64,000 bases of DNA from UMGS902 sp045538895 (GTDB lineage Bacteria > Bacillota > Clostridia > Oscillospirales > CAG-272): positions 1-64,000 of the forward strand of contig JAZQEH010000080.1 in assembly GCA_045538895.1 (NCBI GenBank), read 5' to 3'. Shown here in pieces: positions 24,903 to 33,740 of this stretch; the first letter of the stretch is position 1, and every line of letters starts with the position of its first letter. A program made the translations under genes and the position numbers. The notes beneath the pieces were generated by a model. The model did no database searches. It was not told where the DNA came from and saw nothing but the letters and a program-made list of their open reading frames with translations.

Positions 24903-26435
24903 TCAACCCCTTTCTTCAAGAGCTGCAAGGAATGCACTTGCAAGCTTTGTGCTTTCATAGTTACTTCTGGTTACGATAACGCCTGCATCAGCGAGCATCT
25001 TCTCTGCTGCGAGGGTATCCTGAGGGTCTTCGAGAGAACCGCAAACGTTGGAGATAAAGATGAGGTTGCTGCCTGCATCCTTAAGTGCCTTGCACTCGTT
25101 AGCGAAAGGAGTTACGGGGTCAGCCGCAACACCGGGGCCCATGATAAAGTCCATGGTTACAACTGCAACAGTGGGGTCTGCAATTTCTTTCTTAAGACGC
25201 TTAAGCTTAAGAATAGGATCGAATACGGGGTGAGGAGCTTCTGCGGTGAAGTCCTCTGCACCGAGGTCGAGTATGCAGTGACCAACGCTTACGTCGTGGT
25301 CGGGAATCTGTGTAGAATACTTGGTATTGAGGTTGGAATTGAGTTTAACACCCTTGTTGTGCTTGGTGTAGTAGATCATGCCTTCCTCAGTAAAGGTACC
25401 GCCGCTGAAAAGACCGCGAACATACTTCTGCTCGTGGCGAAGTGCTGCAACCTTTTCTTTAACCATAGCATCAATTTCTGCATCGGTATAGCCCATTTCG
25501 GGAGCCTTGCCTGTGCAGAGTTCAACAGCCTTTCTTGCAGCCTCTTCAAGGCTGAAAGTACCGTGAACGTTGTGTCCCTCGTAGAGCTTTTCGTCAGCAC
25601 CGAGGAAGATAGCAACAACAGGCTTTGTAAGACGGTCAGCAACACCGAGTACCTTTGCCATAACGTCGAGGTTTGCAAGCTTGGAAACAAGAACGATTAC
25701 CTTTGTTTCGGGATCGTCTTCGAGCTTACGCATACCTGCGAGCATGGTGATACCGCCGATTTCGGGGAGAAGGTCATGACCGCCGGTACCGATGATAGAA
25801 GAAACACCGAGACCAAGACGCTCAACGATGCAGGAAACTTCCTGACAACCTGAGCCGGATGCACCTACGATGCCTACGGGGCCGGGACGAACGATGGAGC
25901 CCGCACCAAGAGCAACGCCCTTGATAAGACCTACACCGCAGTCAGGACCCATAACGAGTCTGCCCTTTTCGGAGCCGTACTTCTTAAGGTCAGCCTCTTC
26001 TTCAAGAGATACGTTATCACTGAAGATAAATACATCGAGTCCCATGGAGAGTGCTCTCTTTGCTTCTGCATGAGCATACTCGCCGGGGAGAGAAATCTGT
26101 ACAAGGTCATATTCGTCCTCACGGAGGTCGATCTCCGAAAGGCTCTTATAAGATACGCTGCCATCGCCCTCTTTGTGGTCGATAAGATCACGCATTGTCT
26201 TCATGGCAGCTTCTGCCTGTTCCTCTGTATCCGCAGTTACAGCCATGATAAGGTCATTGGGAGTAACTTCGGGGATATCGTAACCAAGGTCATCAATAAG
26301 CACTTCAAGGTTTGCAGGAGTACCCATGCCGCTTTCAGCATTGGTAACGCCGTCAAGCTTCATAACCTTGGCACTTACAGCCATAAGAGAAACAGAGTCA
26401 ACATAACGGTTTGCAATAACAACAACCTTTTTCAT
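24903..26435 (-). CDS. fdrA: FdrA-family protein (acyl-CoA-synthetase-like)
   Basis: This 510-residue protein has an N-terminal part with ANRYVDSVSLMAVSAKVMK, typical of FdrA, then a CoA-binding-like Rossmann region (GPDCGVGLIKGVALG and GASGSGCQEVSCIVERLGLGV) and a CoA-ligase-like end (VAVVTMDFIMGPGVA). FdrA is related to the succinyl-CoA synthetase alpha chain and is reported as a subunit of oxamate carbamoyltransferase in E. coli. It is followed after five bases by DUF1116 and preceded by the flavoprotein. An AAGGGAA site precedes the ATG. Whether it makes a CoA ester or a carbamoyl compound from an acid in this pathway cannot be told. Confidence 0.85.
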   Translation of the reverse strand: MKKVVVIANRYVDSVSLMAVSAKVMKLDGVTNAESGMGTPANLEVLIDDLGYDIPEVTPNDLIMAVTADTEEQAEAAMKTMRDLIDHKEGDGSVSYKSLSEIDLREDEYDLVQISLPGEYAHAEAKRALSMGLDVFIFSDNVSLEEEADLKKYGSEKGRLVMGPDCGVGLIKGVALGAGSIVRPGPVGIVGASGSGCQEVSCIVERLGLGVSSIIGTGGHDLLPEIGGITMLAGMRKLEDDPETKVIVLVSKLANLDVMAKVLGVADRLTKPVVAIFLGADEKLYEGHNVHGTFSLEEAARKAVELCTGKAPEMGYTDAEIDAMVKEKVAALRHEQKYVRGLFSGGTFTEEGMIYYTKHNKGVKLNSNLNTKYSTQIPDHDVSVGHCILDLGAEDFTAEAPHPVFDPILKLKRLKKEIADPTVAVVTMDFIMGPGVAADPVTPFANECKALKDAGSNLIFISNVCGSLEDPQDTLAAEKMLADAGVIVTRSNYESTKLASAFLAALEERG

Positions 26436-26458
26436 TTATGTTTATTCCCTTCTTATTT

Positions 26459-28096
26459 TTAAATTGATTCCTTGAGCACCACTGTGCCTTCGGGAGTATT
26501 GCGGATAACTACACGGTACTTCTCTTTTCCCTCTTCCTCATGATCGGTGCGGACATGGCAACCGCAGGTTTCCTTGCGTGCGTCTGCACTGAGTGCAAGC
26601 AGGAACGTAGTCTGAAGATCGTTTACAAGACGGATAGTTTCAAAAGAAAGCTCTTCGGAAATACCCTCCATAGAGGAGTTGTCAAGCTCTTCGAGAAGGT
26701 CACCGATTTCGTTAATAGCCTCCTCAAGCTCATCGCCTGTGCGGAGAACGTTAAGCTTTTCGGAAAGAACCTTCTGCATCTTCAAACGTATGGTGTCAAG
26801 CTGTTCTTTAGTAACAACTGTATCACCAGAAAGAGAGAGAGTATCGTCTACGAAATCCTCTGCATCGTCATCGGTAACGGTAACCTTTTCAGCCTTTGCA
26901 AGATAATCTGCAACGCTTTCACCGGCAATTCTGCCGAATACCATTGTTTCAAGACCTGCGTTACCGCCAAGACGGTTTGCACCGTGAAGACCACCGATGA
27001 TCTCACCGCAAGCATAAAGCCCCTCAATACCGCTGAAGCAGTTTTCATCAACAGCAATACCGCCAAGCGAGGTGTGAGGTGCGGGAGCAATCTCAAATGG
27101 AGTGGTTGCAATGTCGATACCGACATCGCTGTAACGCTTTACATAGGAATCGTACTGTTCGTTAAGACGTTCACGGCCTACGCCACGGCAGTCAAAGAAT
27201 ACACCGCCGTTTTCGGTACCGCGACCTTCCTTAATCTCCTTAAATATGTATCTCGACTGAACGTCCTTGTTTACGCACTCGCCGGCTTCGCCGTACTGGA
27301 GCATGAAACGCTCGCCAAGTGTGTTGCGAAGAACTGCGCCCTCGTAGTACATCGTTGTGATAACGCTCTTGCCGCGGATTGCCTTAGGAGCAACTGCAGC
27401 AGAGGGCTCAAACTGTACAAACTCAAGGTCGCAAAGGTCAGCACCAACTGAGAACGACATTGCAATGCCGTCGCCGCCGATATCCGACATATTAGTGGAG
27501 AAAGGATAGATATTGCAGAAGCCGCCGCACGCAAGTACAACCGCATTTGCAATAATCAATGTATATTTCTTTTCGTTAATCTGATAGGTGAGTGCACCGC
27601 AAACACGTCCGTCAATGCGAAGAAGACGAAGTGCGCGGGTGTCCTTAAGCGAAGAAATATTTTCATTTTTCGCAAACTCATCACGGATAGCGTTCATAAT
27701 AGCAACGCCGGTGTGGTTACCAACGCTCGCTACACGGGGATGAGAAGCACCGAGAGGACGGAGAAGCGAATACTCGCCGTCCTTGCGATTGAACTCGATG
27801 CCGAGCTCCTCAAGGATGGGGCGAAGCTCTACAGAACCGTCGCAAAGTGCCTTTGCAAGTTCCTTCTTGCTTTGCTCACGTCCGCCTACGAATGTATCTT
27901 CGAAAAAGCTTTCCATGGAGTCATCCTTGTGGAGCATCATGTTAAAGCCATGTACATACGGAGAAGCACCGAGACCGTTACCTATCATAAGAATTTTTGC
28001 ATCAGGAAGTTTTTTTGTAAGACTGCGTGCCGCCATAAGTCCGGAAAGACCGGTACCGATAATGAGGGCATCAGTATTAAGAACAGAATAGTTCAC
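26459..28096 (-). CDS. Fumarate-reductase/aspartate-oxidase-like flavoprotein
   Basis: This 545-residue FAD protein starts with a dinucleotide-binding motif (LIIGTGLSGLMAARSL), has a second FAD region with HTSLGGIAVDENC and YACGEIIGGLHGANRLGG, and an added helical tail of the succinate dehydrogenase flavoprotein C-terminal type. The tail has a KETCGCHVRTD segment in place of the usual ESRGAHYR. It probably moves hydride between a dicarboxylate or hydroxy acid and an electron carrier; no iron-sulfur or membrane subunit is encoded next to it. The start is GTG. It sits between IlvD/Edd and FdrA genes. Family is sure; substrate is unknown. Confidence 0.85.
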   Translation of the reverse strand: MNYSVLNTDALIIGTGLSGLMAARSLTKKLPDAKILMIGNGLGASPYVHGFNMMLHKDDSMESFFEDTFVGGREQSKKELAKALCDGSVELRPILEELGIEFNRKDGEYSLLRPLGASHPRVASVGNHTGVAIMNAIRDEFAKNENISSLKDTRALRLLRIDGRVCGALTYQINEKKYTLIIANAVVLACGGFCNIYPFSTNMSDIGGDGIAMSFSVGADLCDLEFVQFEPSAAVAPKAIRGKSVITTMYYEGAVLRNTLGERFMLQYGEAGECVNKDVQSRYIFKEIKEGRGTENGGVFFDCRGVGRERLNEQYDSYVKRYSDVGIDIATTPFEIAPAPHTSLGGIAVDENCFSGIEGLYACGEIIGGLHGANRLGGNAGLETMVFGRIAGESVADYLAKAEKVTVTDDDAEDFVDDTLSLSGDTVVTKEQLDTIRLKMQKVLSEKLNVLRTGDELEEAINEIGDLLEELDNSSMEGISEELSFETIRLVNDLQTTFLLALSADARKETCGCHVRTDHEEEGKEKYRVVIRNTPEGTVVLKESI

Positions 28097-28130
28097 TTTT
28101 GTGAATTTCCTTTCTTTAATTAAGCCGATA

Positions 28131-28154
28131 TTGCGGCTCCTTTCGGAGCCGCAA
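28131..28154 (-). other. Intercistronic stem-loop
   Basis: TTGCGGCTCC, loop TTTC, GGAGCCGCAA lies between the dehydratase and flavoprotein genes. There is no T-run, so it may mark an RNA-processing or stabilising point that sets the ratio of upstream to downstream genes. Confidence 0.5.
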
Positions 28155-28171
28155 CACGGTAGTTTGAAATT

Positions 28172-29860
28172 TTAGCAATCCCAAACGCAACCCTGTGCCA
28201 TAGAGCCAACGTTCTTAACAAAGAGACGGAGGAATCTGTGGTAGTTGTTTGCGGGGAATTCCCAATGGAACTTGGAAAGACGGTCATTAAGCTCTTCATC
28301 AGAGATGCAGAGAGTGATGTTACGGTTAGGAATGTCGATGGAGATTTCATCGCCGTCTTCGATTACGCCGAGAGGTCCGCCGAGAGCTGCTTCAGGAGAT
28401 ACGTAACCAACAGAAAGACCGGAAGTACCGCCGGAGAAACGGCCGTCGGTGATAATTGCGCAAGAATTGAAGAGTTCGGGATGGCCCTTGAGCTCTTCCT
28501 GGAAGGTGAATGCGGTTGTACCGAAACGAGCCTTCATACCGAGGAAACGAACTACGCAAGCATCGCCGGGCTGAATCTTGCCGTTACGGAGTGCTTCGAG
28601 GGACTCATCGAGAGAGTTGAATACCTTTGCCTTGCCCTTGTAGGTCATGAGGTTTGCAGGAACTGCTGCGATCTTGATCATTGCGCCTTCGGGAGCGAGG
28701 TTACCGTAAAGAACGCCGATACCGGGCTCGGTCATTACGGGGTTGTCAAGAGTACGGATAACGTCGGGGAGGTAAACCTTTGCGTCCTTGATGTTTTCTG
28801 CCATGGTCTTACCTGTTACGGTCATAACAGAGGTGTCAAGGATGGTTTCCATGTTCTTCATAAGAGCGGTCATACCACCTGCAAGGTCGAAGTCCTTAAC
28901 AGAGTACTTATCGCCGGAAGGAGCGAGGTGAGAGAGAAGCGGAACCTGATTGGATGCTTCGTCAAAGTATCTCCACCACTGAATGTGGCCAAGACCTGCC
29001 TCGTTTGCGATTGCGGGGATGTGGAGAATGAGGTTGGTAGAACCTGCAACTGCCATATCAATCTTAATTGCGTTCTTAACTGCTGCTTCAGTAATAATCT
29101 GACGTGCAGTGATACCCTCGTCAACGAGCTTCATGATCTGCTTACCAGCCTTGTAAGCCATGAGGTAAAGCTGGCTGCTTACTGCGCAAGTAGAAGAGTT
29201 ATTGGGAAGAGTCATACCAAGTGCTTCTGCAATCATGCACATGGAGTTAGCAGTGGTCATAGATGTACAACCGCCGCAAATACCCCAGGACTGCTCGATA
29301 AGGCCGTTGTAAACGTCCATGTCGATCATGCCCTTAGCTGCTGCGCCTACCTTATCCTGAGCGTGGATATGTACAACTTCCTTACCCTTGTGGATACCGA
29401 GAGGCATGTAACCACCGGTAACAATGATTGAAGGAATGTCAAGACGTGCACAAGCCATGAGGTAACCGGGAACGATGGAGTCACATGTGCAGAGGAGAAC
29501 CATACCGTCGAAGAAGTTGCCTTCAACAGTCATTTCTACCTGGTCGGCAATGGAGTTACGGGAAGGAACCTCGATGTACTTAGGATCCTTAAGTACCATA
29601 CCGTCACAGATACCGGTGGTCATAACTTCGAGAGGAAGACCGCCTTCTTCACGGATACCGTGCTTAACTCTTTCAGCAACCTTGTCAAGGTGTACGTGAC
29701 CGGGGTTGTATTCGTTCCAGGAGTTAACTACACCGATAAGAGGTCTGTCGATCTCTTCCTTGGAGTAACCCATACCGTACATAAGGCCGCGGCGGCATTC
29801 TTCTGCTTCGCCGAATTCCCAGCAGCTTCTCATGTCTTCATACTTTTTCTTAAGTAACAT
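28172..29860 (-). CDS. IlvD/Edd-family sugar-acid dehydratase
   Basis: This 562-residue iron-sulfur dehydratase has the family cysteines in GICDGM, CTCDSIVPGYLMACARL and SWGICGGCTSMTTANSM, and the late DGRFSGGTSGLSVGYVSPEA loop. Members are dihydroxy-acid dehydratase, 6-phosphogluconate dehydratase and sugar-acid dehydratases acting on xylonate, arabinonate or galactonate. The neighbours are KDPG aldolase, KDG kinase, SDR and a lactonase-like protein, not branched-chain amino acid genes, so a non-phosphorylated sugar acid is the likely substrate, giving a 2-keto-3-deoxy acid. An AAGGAG ribosome site precedes the ATG. Confidence 0.9.
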   Translation of the reverse strand: MLLKKKYEDMRSCWEFGEAEECRRGLMYGMGYSKEEIDRPLIGVVNSWNEYNPGHVHLDKVAERVKHGIREEGGLPLEVMTTGICDGMVLKDPKYIEVPSRNSIADQVEMTVEGNFFDGMVLLCTCDSIVPGYLMACARLDIPSIIVTGGYMPLGIHKGKEVVHIHAQDKVGAAAKGMIDMDVYNGLIEQSWGICGGCTSMTTANSMCMIAEALGMTLPNNSSTCAVSSQLYLMAYKAGKQIMKLVDEGITARQIITEAAVKNAIKIDMAVAGSTNLILHIPAIANEAGLGHIQWWRYFDEASNQVPLLSHLAPSGDKYSVKDFDLAGGMTALMKNMETILDTSVMTVTGKTMAENIKDAKVYLPDVIRTLDNPVMTEPGIGVLYGNLAPEGAMIKIAAVPANLMTYKGKAKVFNSLDESLEALRNGKIQPGDACVVRFLGMKARFGTTAFTFQEELKGHPELFNSCAIITDGRFSGGTSGLSVGYVSPEAALGGPLGVIEDGDEISIDIPNRNITLCISDEELNDRLSKFHWEFPANNYHRFLRLFVKNVGSMAQGCVWDC

Positions 29861-29887
29861 TGCTTTATTCTCCTTATAATTTAATAA

Positions 29888-30754
29888 TTAGTCAAGTGTG
29901 TATTTGGTTGCAGGAGTATAATAATTCTCCATGTCAGCCTTGAACTGATATGCGTTTACGGGATTACCGTCGTCAAGCATCTTGTCGATAGCACCGTCTA
30001 CAGACTGACCACCGTCGATAACGATGGTTTCACCAACGATAAAGCGATTGGTTTCGTTGTTGGTGAGGAAAAGAATCATAGGAACGATATCGTCGGTGTT
30101 ACCGAGATAGCCTGCAGGAATCTTACGGAGGAAGCCCTTTTCAAGGTCGCTCTGGTCATAACGGTCGGTAGCCTTTGTTGCAATGAAACCGGGAGCGATG
30201 CAGTTTACGTGGATACCGTAGTGAATTGCTTCGATACCGAGGTTCTTGGTAAGCATATTAAGGCCTGCCTTTGCAGCAGCGTAAGGAAGAGTCTTTCTTC
30301 TTACCCACGGAACGAGAGAGTGAACCGAGCTGATGTTTACAATAGAGCCCTTGATGTTATTCTCGATCATGTTCTTCATTGCGAAGTGAGAGAAGTATGC
30401 GGGAGCATTAAGATTAAGACCGATCTGGCTTTCCCAATACTCAAGGGGCATCTGCTCAAAGCCGCCCTCGGGCATCTTGAGTGCGCCGCCTGCATTGTTG
30501 ATGAGTACATCAATAGTGCCAAACTTTTCAAAGAAGTCATTCATCATCTGTTCAACAACTTCTCTCTTAGAGATGTCGCCGCCGAAAATTTCAGCACGTA
30601 CACCGTAGGAACGGCACTTTTCTGCAACCTTTTCTGCATCGTCAGGCTTTCTGTTGTAAGTGATACCAACGTTGTCACCGTTCATAGCAAAAGCGATCGC
30701 AGTTGCTGCGCCGATACCGGAAGAAGATCCGGTAACAAGTACATTTCTTGCCAT
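29888..30754 (-). CDS. SDR-family dehydrogenase, probably sugar or sugar-acid oxidising
   Basis: This roughly 288-residue short-chain dehydrogenase has the nucleotide motif VTGSSSGIGAATAIAF, the NNAGGA element, catalytic Ser in VNISSVHS, and Tyr and Lys in YAAAKAGL. A longer C-terminus follows NGG-type VIDGGQSVDG. The upstream in-frame TTG at 30769 has no ribosome site, while ATG at 30754 has GGAGG eight bases ahead. It lies between the MBL hydrolase and the dehydratase, so it may oxidise a sugar to a lactone (as gluconolactone or fuconolactone dehydrogenases do) or interconvert ketogluconates. The substrate is inferred. Confidence 0.9.
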   Translation of the reverse strand: MARNVLVTGSSSGIGAATAIAFAMNGDNVGITYNRKPDDAEKVAEKCRSYGVRAEIFGGDISKREVVEQMMNDFFEKFGTIDVLINNAGGALKMPEGGFEQMPLEYWESQIGLNLNAPAYFSHFAMKNMIENNIKGSIVNISSVHSLVPWVRRKTLPYAAAKAGLNMLTKNLGIEAIHYGIHVNCIAPGFIATKATDRYDQSDLEKGFLRKIPAGYLGNTDDIVPMILFLTNNETNRFIVGETIVIDGGQSVDGAIDKMLDDGNPVNAYQFKADMENYYTPATKYTLD

Positions 30755-30790
30755 TTTTGTTTCCTCCAAAGATGATTATATATTTTGTTT

Positions 30791-31660
30791 TTATTTTTCA
30801 AGTTCACGGATATGCTCACGCACCGTATATAGCGGCAAGAACATATGCGTCGGCATTACGCCGTCGATGTGTTTTACAAGCTTTTCCGCAATTTTCACAA
30901 TGTCGCTTTCACCGTTATCAAGTTCACTCTTGACAAAATCACCGTATTCGTATGTAAGTCCAAGAGCTTCCTCCAAAAACGATTTCACGTTTTCCTTACC
31001 GCAAACGATATCCCCAACCGGCAAAAACGGATGTCCGAGCACTGCGTTTTCCGCGTTTAAGGAAATGAGTTTTTCCATAGAAGAACGGTACTCGGGAAGA
31101 TACATGTATGCACCGCAGCCCTGCACAAGTGTGCCGTTAAGCTGCACGGAGTCACCGCATACAAGCGTTTTTGTCATGCGGTCATAGATGCACACAGTAT
31201 CGCTGTCATGACCGGGAGTTGCGATAAGCTCTACCCTTCCGTCAATCACGTCACCGTCAGAGAGAACACGGTCAACCGCCGTTCCCTCAAGGCCGTTTGA
31301 CGGAGGAGGACTGTTTAAAGGGAAAGCCTGTCTGATTTCAATATTGTATTTAAGAGGATCAATAATCTTCGGAACAGAAAGCTCATATGCCGCAATCTCT
31401 TTTATGCCAAGTTCACGGAGGCGTCTGAATCCTCCGATATGGTCGCCGTGAGTATGCGTGCATACAACACATTCAACGTCCGAAAGCGAAAGTGAGAGAG
31501 CCGAGAGTGCAGGAATGATGTATTCGTCCACCTCTTCACGGTTGCCTGCCGCATCAATAAGATAATTCTTATCACCCGTCAGCAGTACAACACCCGTAGT
31601 AGTGCCGCCATGCGGCACACGAAGCAGATATACGTTTTCACACACTCTCTCGAAACTCAT
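30791..31660 (-). CDS. Metallo-beta-lactamase-fold hydrolase (lactonase candidate)
   Basis: The 289-residue protein has the metal motif THTHGDHIGGF (His-x-His-x-Asp-His), a later His in TPGHDSDTVCIYD, Asp in VCGDSVQLNG and a C-terminal LGHPFLPVGD. This is the full MBL-fold two-metal set. Neighbouring genes suggest a sugar-lactone substrate; thioesters or other esters are alternatives. It overlaps nothing but follows KDPG aldolase after 18 bases and has an AGAGG ribosome site. Activity is inferred only from the fold and context. Confidence 0.85.
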   Translation of the reverse strand: MSFERVCENVYLLRVPHGGTTTGVVLLTGDKNYLIDAAGNREEVDEYIIPALSALSLSLSDVECVVCTHTHGDHIGGFRRLRELGIKEIAAYELSVPKIIDPLKYNIEIRQAFPLNSPPPSNGLEGTAVDRVLSDGDVIDGRVELIATPGHDSDTVCIYDRMTKTLVCGDSVQLNGTLVQGCGAYMYLPEYRSSMEKLISLNAENAVLGHPFLPVGDIVCGKENVKSFLEEALGLTYEYGDFVKSELDNGESDIVKIAEKLVKHIDGVMPTHMFLPLYTVREHIRELEK

Positions 31661-31678
31661 ATTTACCTCTTTAGCAGA

Positions 31679-32338
31679 TTACTTACGCTTGCAAGCCTTA
31701 ACCTTTGCTACAACTGCTGCAGCATGGTTCTTGATTTCTTCGTAGTCGCAGGTGCCCTTGGTGGGGTGAGTGATACCTGTGCCGAGTGCTACTGCGTATG
31801 CACCGTCATCAAACCACTTTTCGATATTGTTGATATCTACACCGCCAACAGGAATACATCTTGCCTGAGGAAGGGGGCCCATAACTGCCTTGATAAAGCC
31901 AATGCCAACTGCACTTGCAGGGAAAATCTTAACGATATCGCAGCCGTAGTCCATGGCGGTTACGATTTCGGTAAAGGTCTGTACGCCGGGCATGTAAGCG
32001 ATGCTGTAACGGTTACAGAGCTTTGCAACTTCGGGACGGAAGTTGGGAGCTATGATGAAGGATGCACCTGCAAGGATACAAGCTCTTGCGGTCTCAGGGT
32101 CGAGAACTGTGCCTGCACCAACGTATGCATCAAGTCCCTTTTCCTTGATTTCCTTTGCGATGGTCTCAATGATATTGAGTGCACCGGGGGTGGACATGGA
32201 AACTTCAAGAATGGTAACGCCGCCGTCCATGATAGCACGGGTACGAACCATTGCTTCTTCTTCACTCTTGTCGCGAACGATACCTACAAGGCCGTTTGCG
32301 TGCATGTTAGCTATAACTTTATGCTTAAGAATATCCAT
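31679..32338 (-). CDS. eda: 2-keto-3-deoxy-6-phosphogluconate aldolase
   Basis: This 219-residue class I aldolase has the catalytic Glu region GVTILEVSMSTPG, the Schiff-base Lys in CDIVKIFPAS and the phosphate-binding VGGVDINN and AVALGTG loops. It cuts KDPG to pyruvate and glyceraldehyde 3-phosphate in the Entner-Doudoroff route and related sugar-acid routes. It follows the KDG kinase after a 128-base spacer with several stem-loops. Length and motifs are normal. Confidence 0.94.
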   Translation of the reverse strand: MDILKHKVIANMHANGLVGIVRDKSEEEAMVRTRAIMDGGVTILEVSMSTPGALNIIETIAKEIKEKGLDAYVGAGTVLDPETARACILAGASFIIAPNFRPEVAKLCNRYSIAYMPGVQTFTEIVTAMDYGCDIVKIFPASAVGIGFIKAVMGPLPQARCIPVGGVDINNIEKWFDDGAYAVALGTGITHPTKGTCDYEEIKNHAAAVVAKVKACKRK

Positions 32339-32382
32339 CTTTTTTACCTCTTTAGATTTAGAAAAAAGTTATTTACAAAGTT

Positions 32383-32464
32383 CAAGCTTGACGGTTTCGG
32401 CTTGCCGAAATTTGTGCCGGCTGGCACAAAAGCCAAGCTTGCAATGCGAAGGTGCAACCTTCGC
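32383..32464. other. Cluster of stem-loops between kdgK and the aldolase gene
   Basis: Two copies of the palindrome CAAGCTTG (32383 and 32434) bracket two hairpins, TTTCGGC/GCCGAAA (32395-32410) and TTTGTGCC/GGCACAAA (32411-32430). A third hairpin, GCGAAGGT/ACCTTCGC (32446-32464), follows. No gene fits here. It may be an mRNA-processing site or a relic of a palindromic repeat. Confidence 0.6.
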
Positions 32465-32466
32465 TA

Positions 32467-33501
32467 TTATCTCTGAATTCTGCCGTTGCCGCTGCCTGCG
32501 ATAAGGTTTTCAACGTCTTCCTTGCCGAATCTTACGAAGTCACCGTAGGTGGTGTGCTTGAGAGCAGACCCGCCGATAGCAAATTCGATAACCTTCTGAT
32601 AATCGCCGCCAAAGTTGCGGAGACCGTAGATAAGAGAACCGCCGAAAGAGTCGCCGCCGCCGATACGGTCAACGATGTTGGTGATAGAGTACTTACGGCT
32701 CTGGTAGAAGCCGCCGTCACGGATTGCAAGAACACCGGACCAGTTGTTGTGGTCAGCGGATACGCTCTCACGGAGAGATACTGCAAGGCCCTTAACATTG
32801 GGATATGTATCCATAACGAGCTTTGCAAGATCCTTGTACATGTCAACGTTGAGCTTGCCGGAGTCAACACCGGTTTCCATCTCGATACCGAGGCACTTCT
32901 GGCAGTCTTCCTCGTTTGCAATCATGTAGTCGATGTATTTAGCGATTTCGGGCATTACTTCGATAGGCTCCTTGCCCCACTTCCAGAGCTTCTTGCGGTA
33001 GTTAAGGTCGCAAGAAACGGTTACGCCCTTTTCCTTACACTTCTTGAGAGCCTCGATAGTAGCCTCGCAAAGAGATTCGGAAAGTGCGGGAGTGATACCG
33101 GTTACGTGGAACCAGTCAGCACCGTCAAGAATTTCATCCCAGTTGAAGTCGCCGGGCTTAACTGCTGCGATAGCAGTGTTGTCACGGTCGTAAATTACCT
33201 TGGAGGGACGCATGTTGGAGCCGGTCTCGGTGAAGTAAAGACCAAGACGCTTGCCGGTCATCTGGATGGAGCTGGTATCAATGCCGAAACGGCGGAGCTC
33301 GTTTACAGCCGCCTTACCAAGATCGTTCTTGGGGAGTGCAGTAACAAACTTCGCTTCGTCACCGTATGCACTAACTGCAACAGCAACGTTAGCCTCTGCA
33401 CCGCCAAAGGTGCAAACCATGTTGGGTGTCTGGAGAATCATCTCTCTTGCGGGAGGAGTGAGTCTGAGCATAAGCTCGCCGAAAGTAACAACCTTTTTCA
33501 T
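32467..33501 (-). CDS. kdgK: 2-keto-3-deoxygluconate kinase (PfkB family)
   Basis: This 344-residue sugar kinase has the PfkB signature 1 region GGAEANVAVAVSAYG and the late DRIGGGDSFGGSLIYGL motif with catalytic Asp. It phosphorylates 2-keto-3-deoxygluconate or the galacto form to KDPG/KDPGal, the substrate of the next gene. It is the first gene of the eight-gene operon, with an AGGTAA-type ribosome site and a consensus promoter 60 bases up. A role in hexuronate or sugar-acid use is strongly supported by the aldolase. Confidence 0.93.
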   Translation of the reverse strand: MKKVVTFGELMLRLTPPAREMILQTPNMVCTFGGAEANVAVAVSAYGDEAKFVTALPKNDLGKAAVNELRRFGIDTSSIQMTGKRLGLYFTETGSNMRPSKVIYDRDNTAIAAVKPGDFNWDEILDGADWFHVTGITPALSESLCEATIEALKKCKEKGVTVSCDLNYRKKLWKWGKEPIEVMPEIAKYIDYMIANEEDCQKCLGIEMETGVDSGKLNVDMYKDLAKLVMDTYPNVKGLAVSLRESVSADHNNWSGVLAIRDGGFYQSRKYSITNIVDRIGGGDSFGGSLIYGLRNFGGDYQKVIEFAIGGSALKHTTYGDFVRFGKEDVENLIAGSGNGRIQR

Positions 33502-33531
33502 TTTTGTTTACCTCGATAAAATAATTTTTTC

Positions 33532-33546
33532 GCACGTCCTGCGTGC
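33532..33546. promoter_or_regulatory. Possible operator in the kdgK leader
   Basis: GCACG and CGTGC surround TCCTG, about 20 bases after the -10 box on the minus strand. The place suits a repressor site. No regulator gene is in the operon itself. Confidence 0.4.
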
Positions 33547-33563
33547 CATATTTGTACATAATA

Positions 33564-33592
33564 ATTATAGTAAAAAATCCTTGTCAAGTCAA
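33564..33592 (-). promoter_or_regulatory. Promoter of the sugar-acid operon
   Basis: TTGACT (33592-33587), 17 bases, TATAAT (33569-33564) on the minus strand. It is divergent from the deoD promoter in the same 239-base gap. Confidence 0.75.
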
Positions 33593-33686
33593 GAAGCGAA
33601 AGAATTCTTTCCTTACAAATAACTGAACTTTTGTCCCTCAGGTTTTTGCACACTTTGATGAATTTTTAACAAAGTTTCTTTTTTAC

Positions 33687-33715
33687 TTGCATACTTGTCC
33701 GATTTATGGTACAAT
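33687..33715 (+). promoter_or_regulatory. Promoter of deoD
   Basis: TTGCAT at 33687, 17 bases, TACAAT at 33710, followed by an AAAGGAGG ribosome site before the ATG at 33741. Confidence 0.65.
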
Positions 33716-33740
33716 AATATAAAAAAAGGAGGATTTCACC

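Noticed and set aside
28238..29431. A 397-residue plus-strand ORF over the dehydratase gene
   Set aside because: It has no ribosome site or family motif and mirrors the codon pattern of the strongly supported IlvD/Edd gene on the other strand.
33502..33740. A riboswitch between kdgK and deoD
   Set aside because: Both leaders are short after good promoters, and only a small GCACG/CGTGC palindrome is present.
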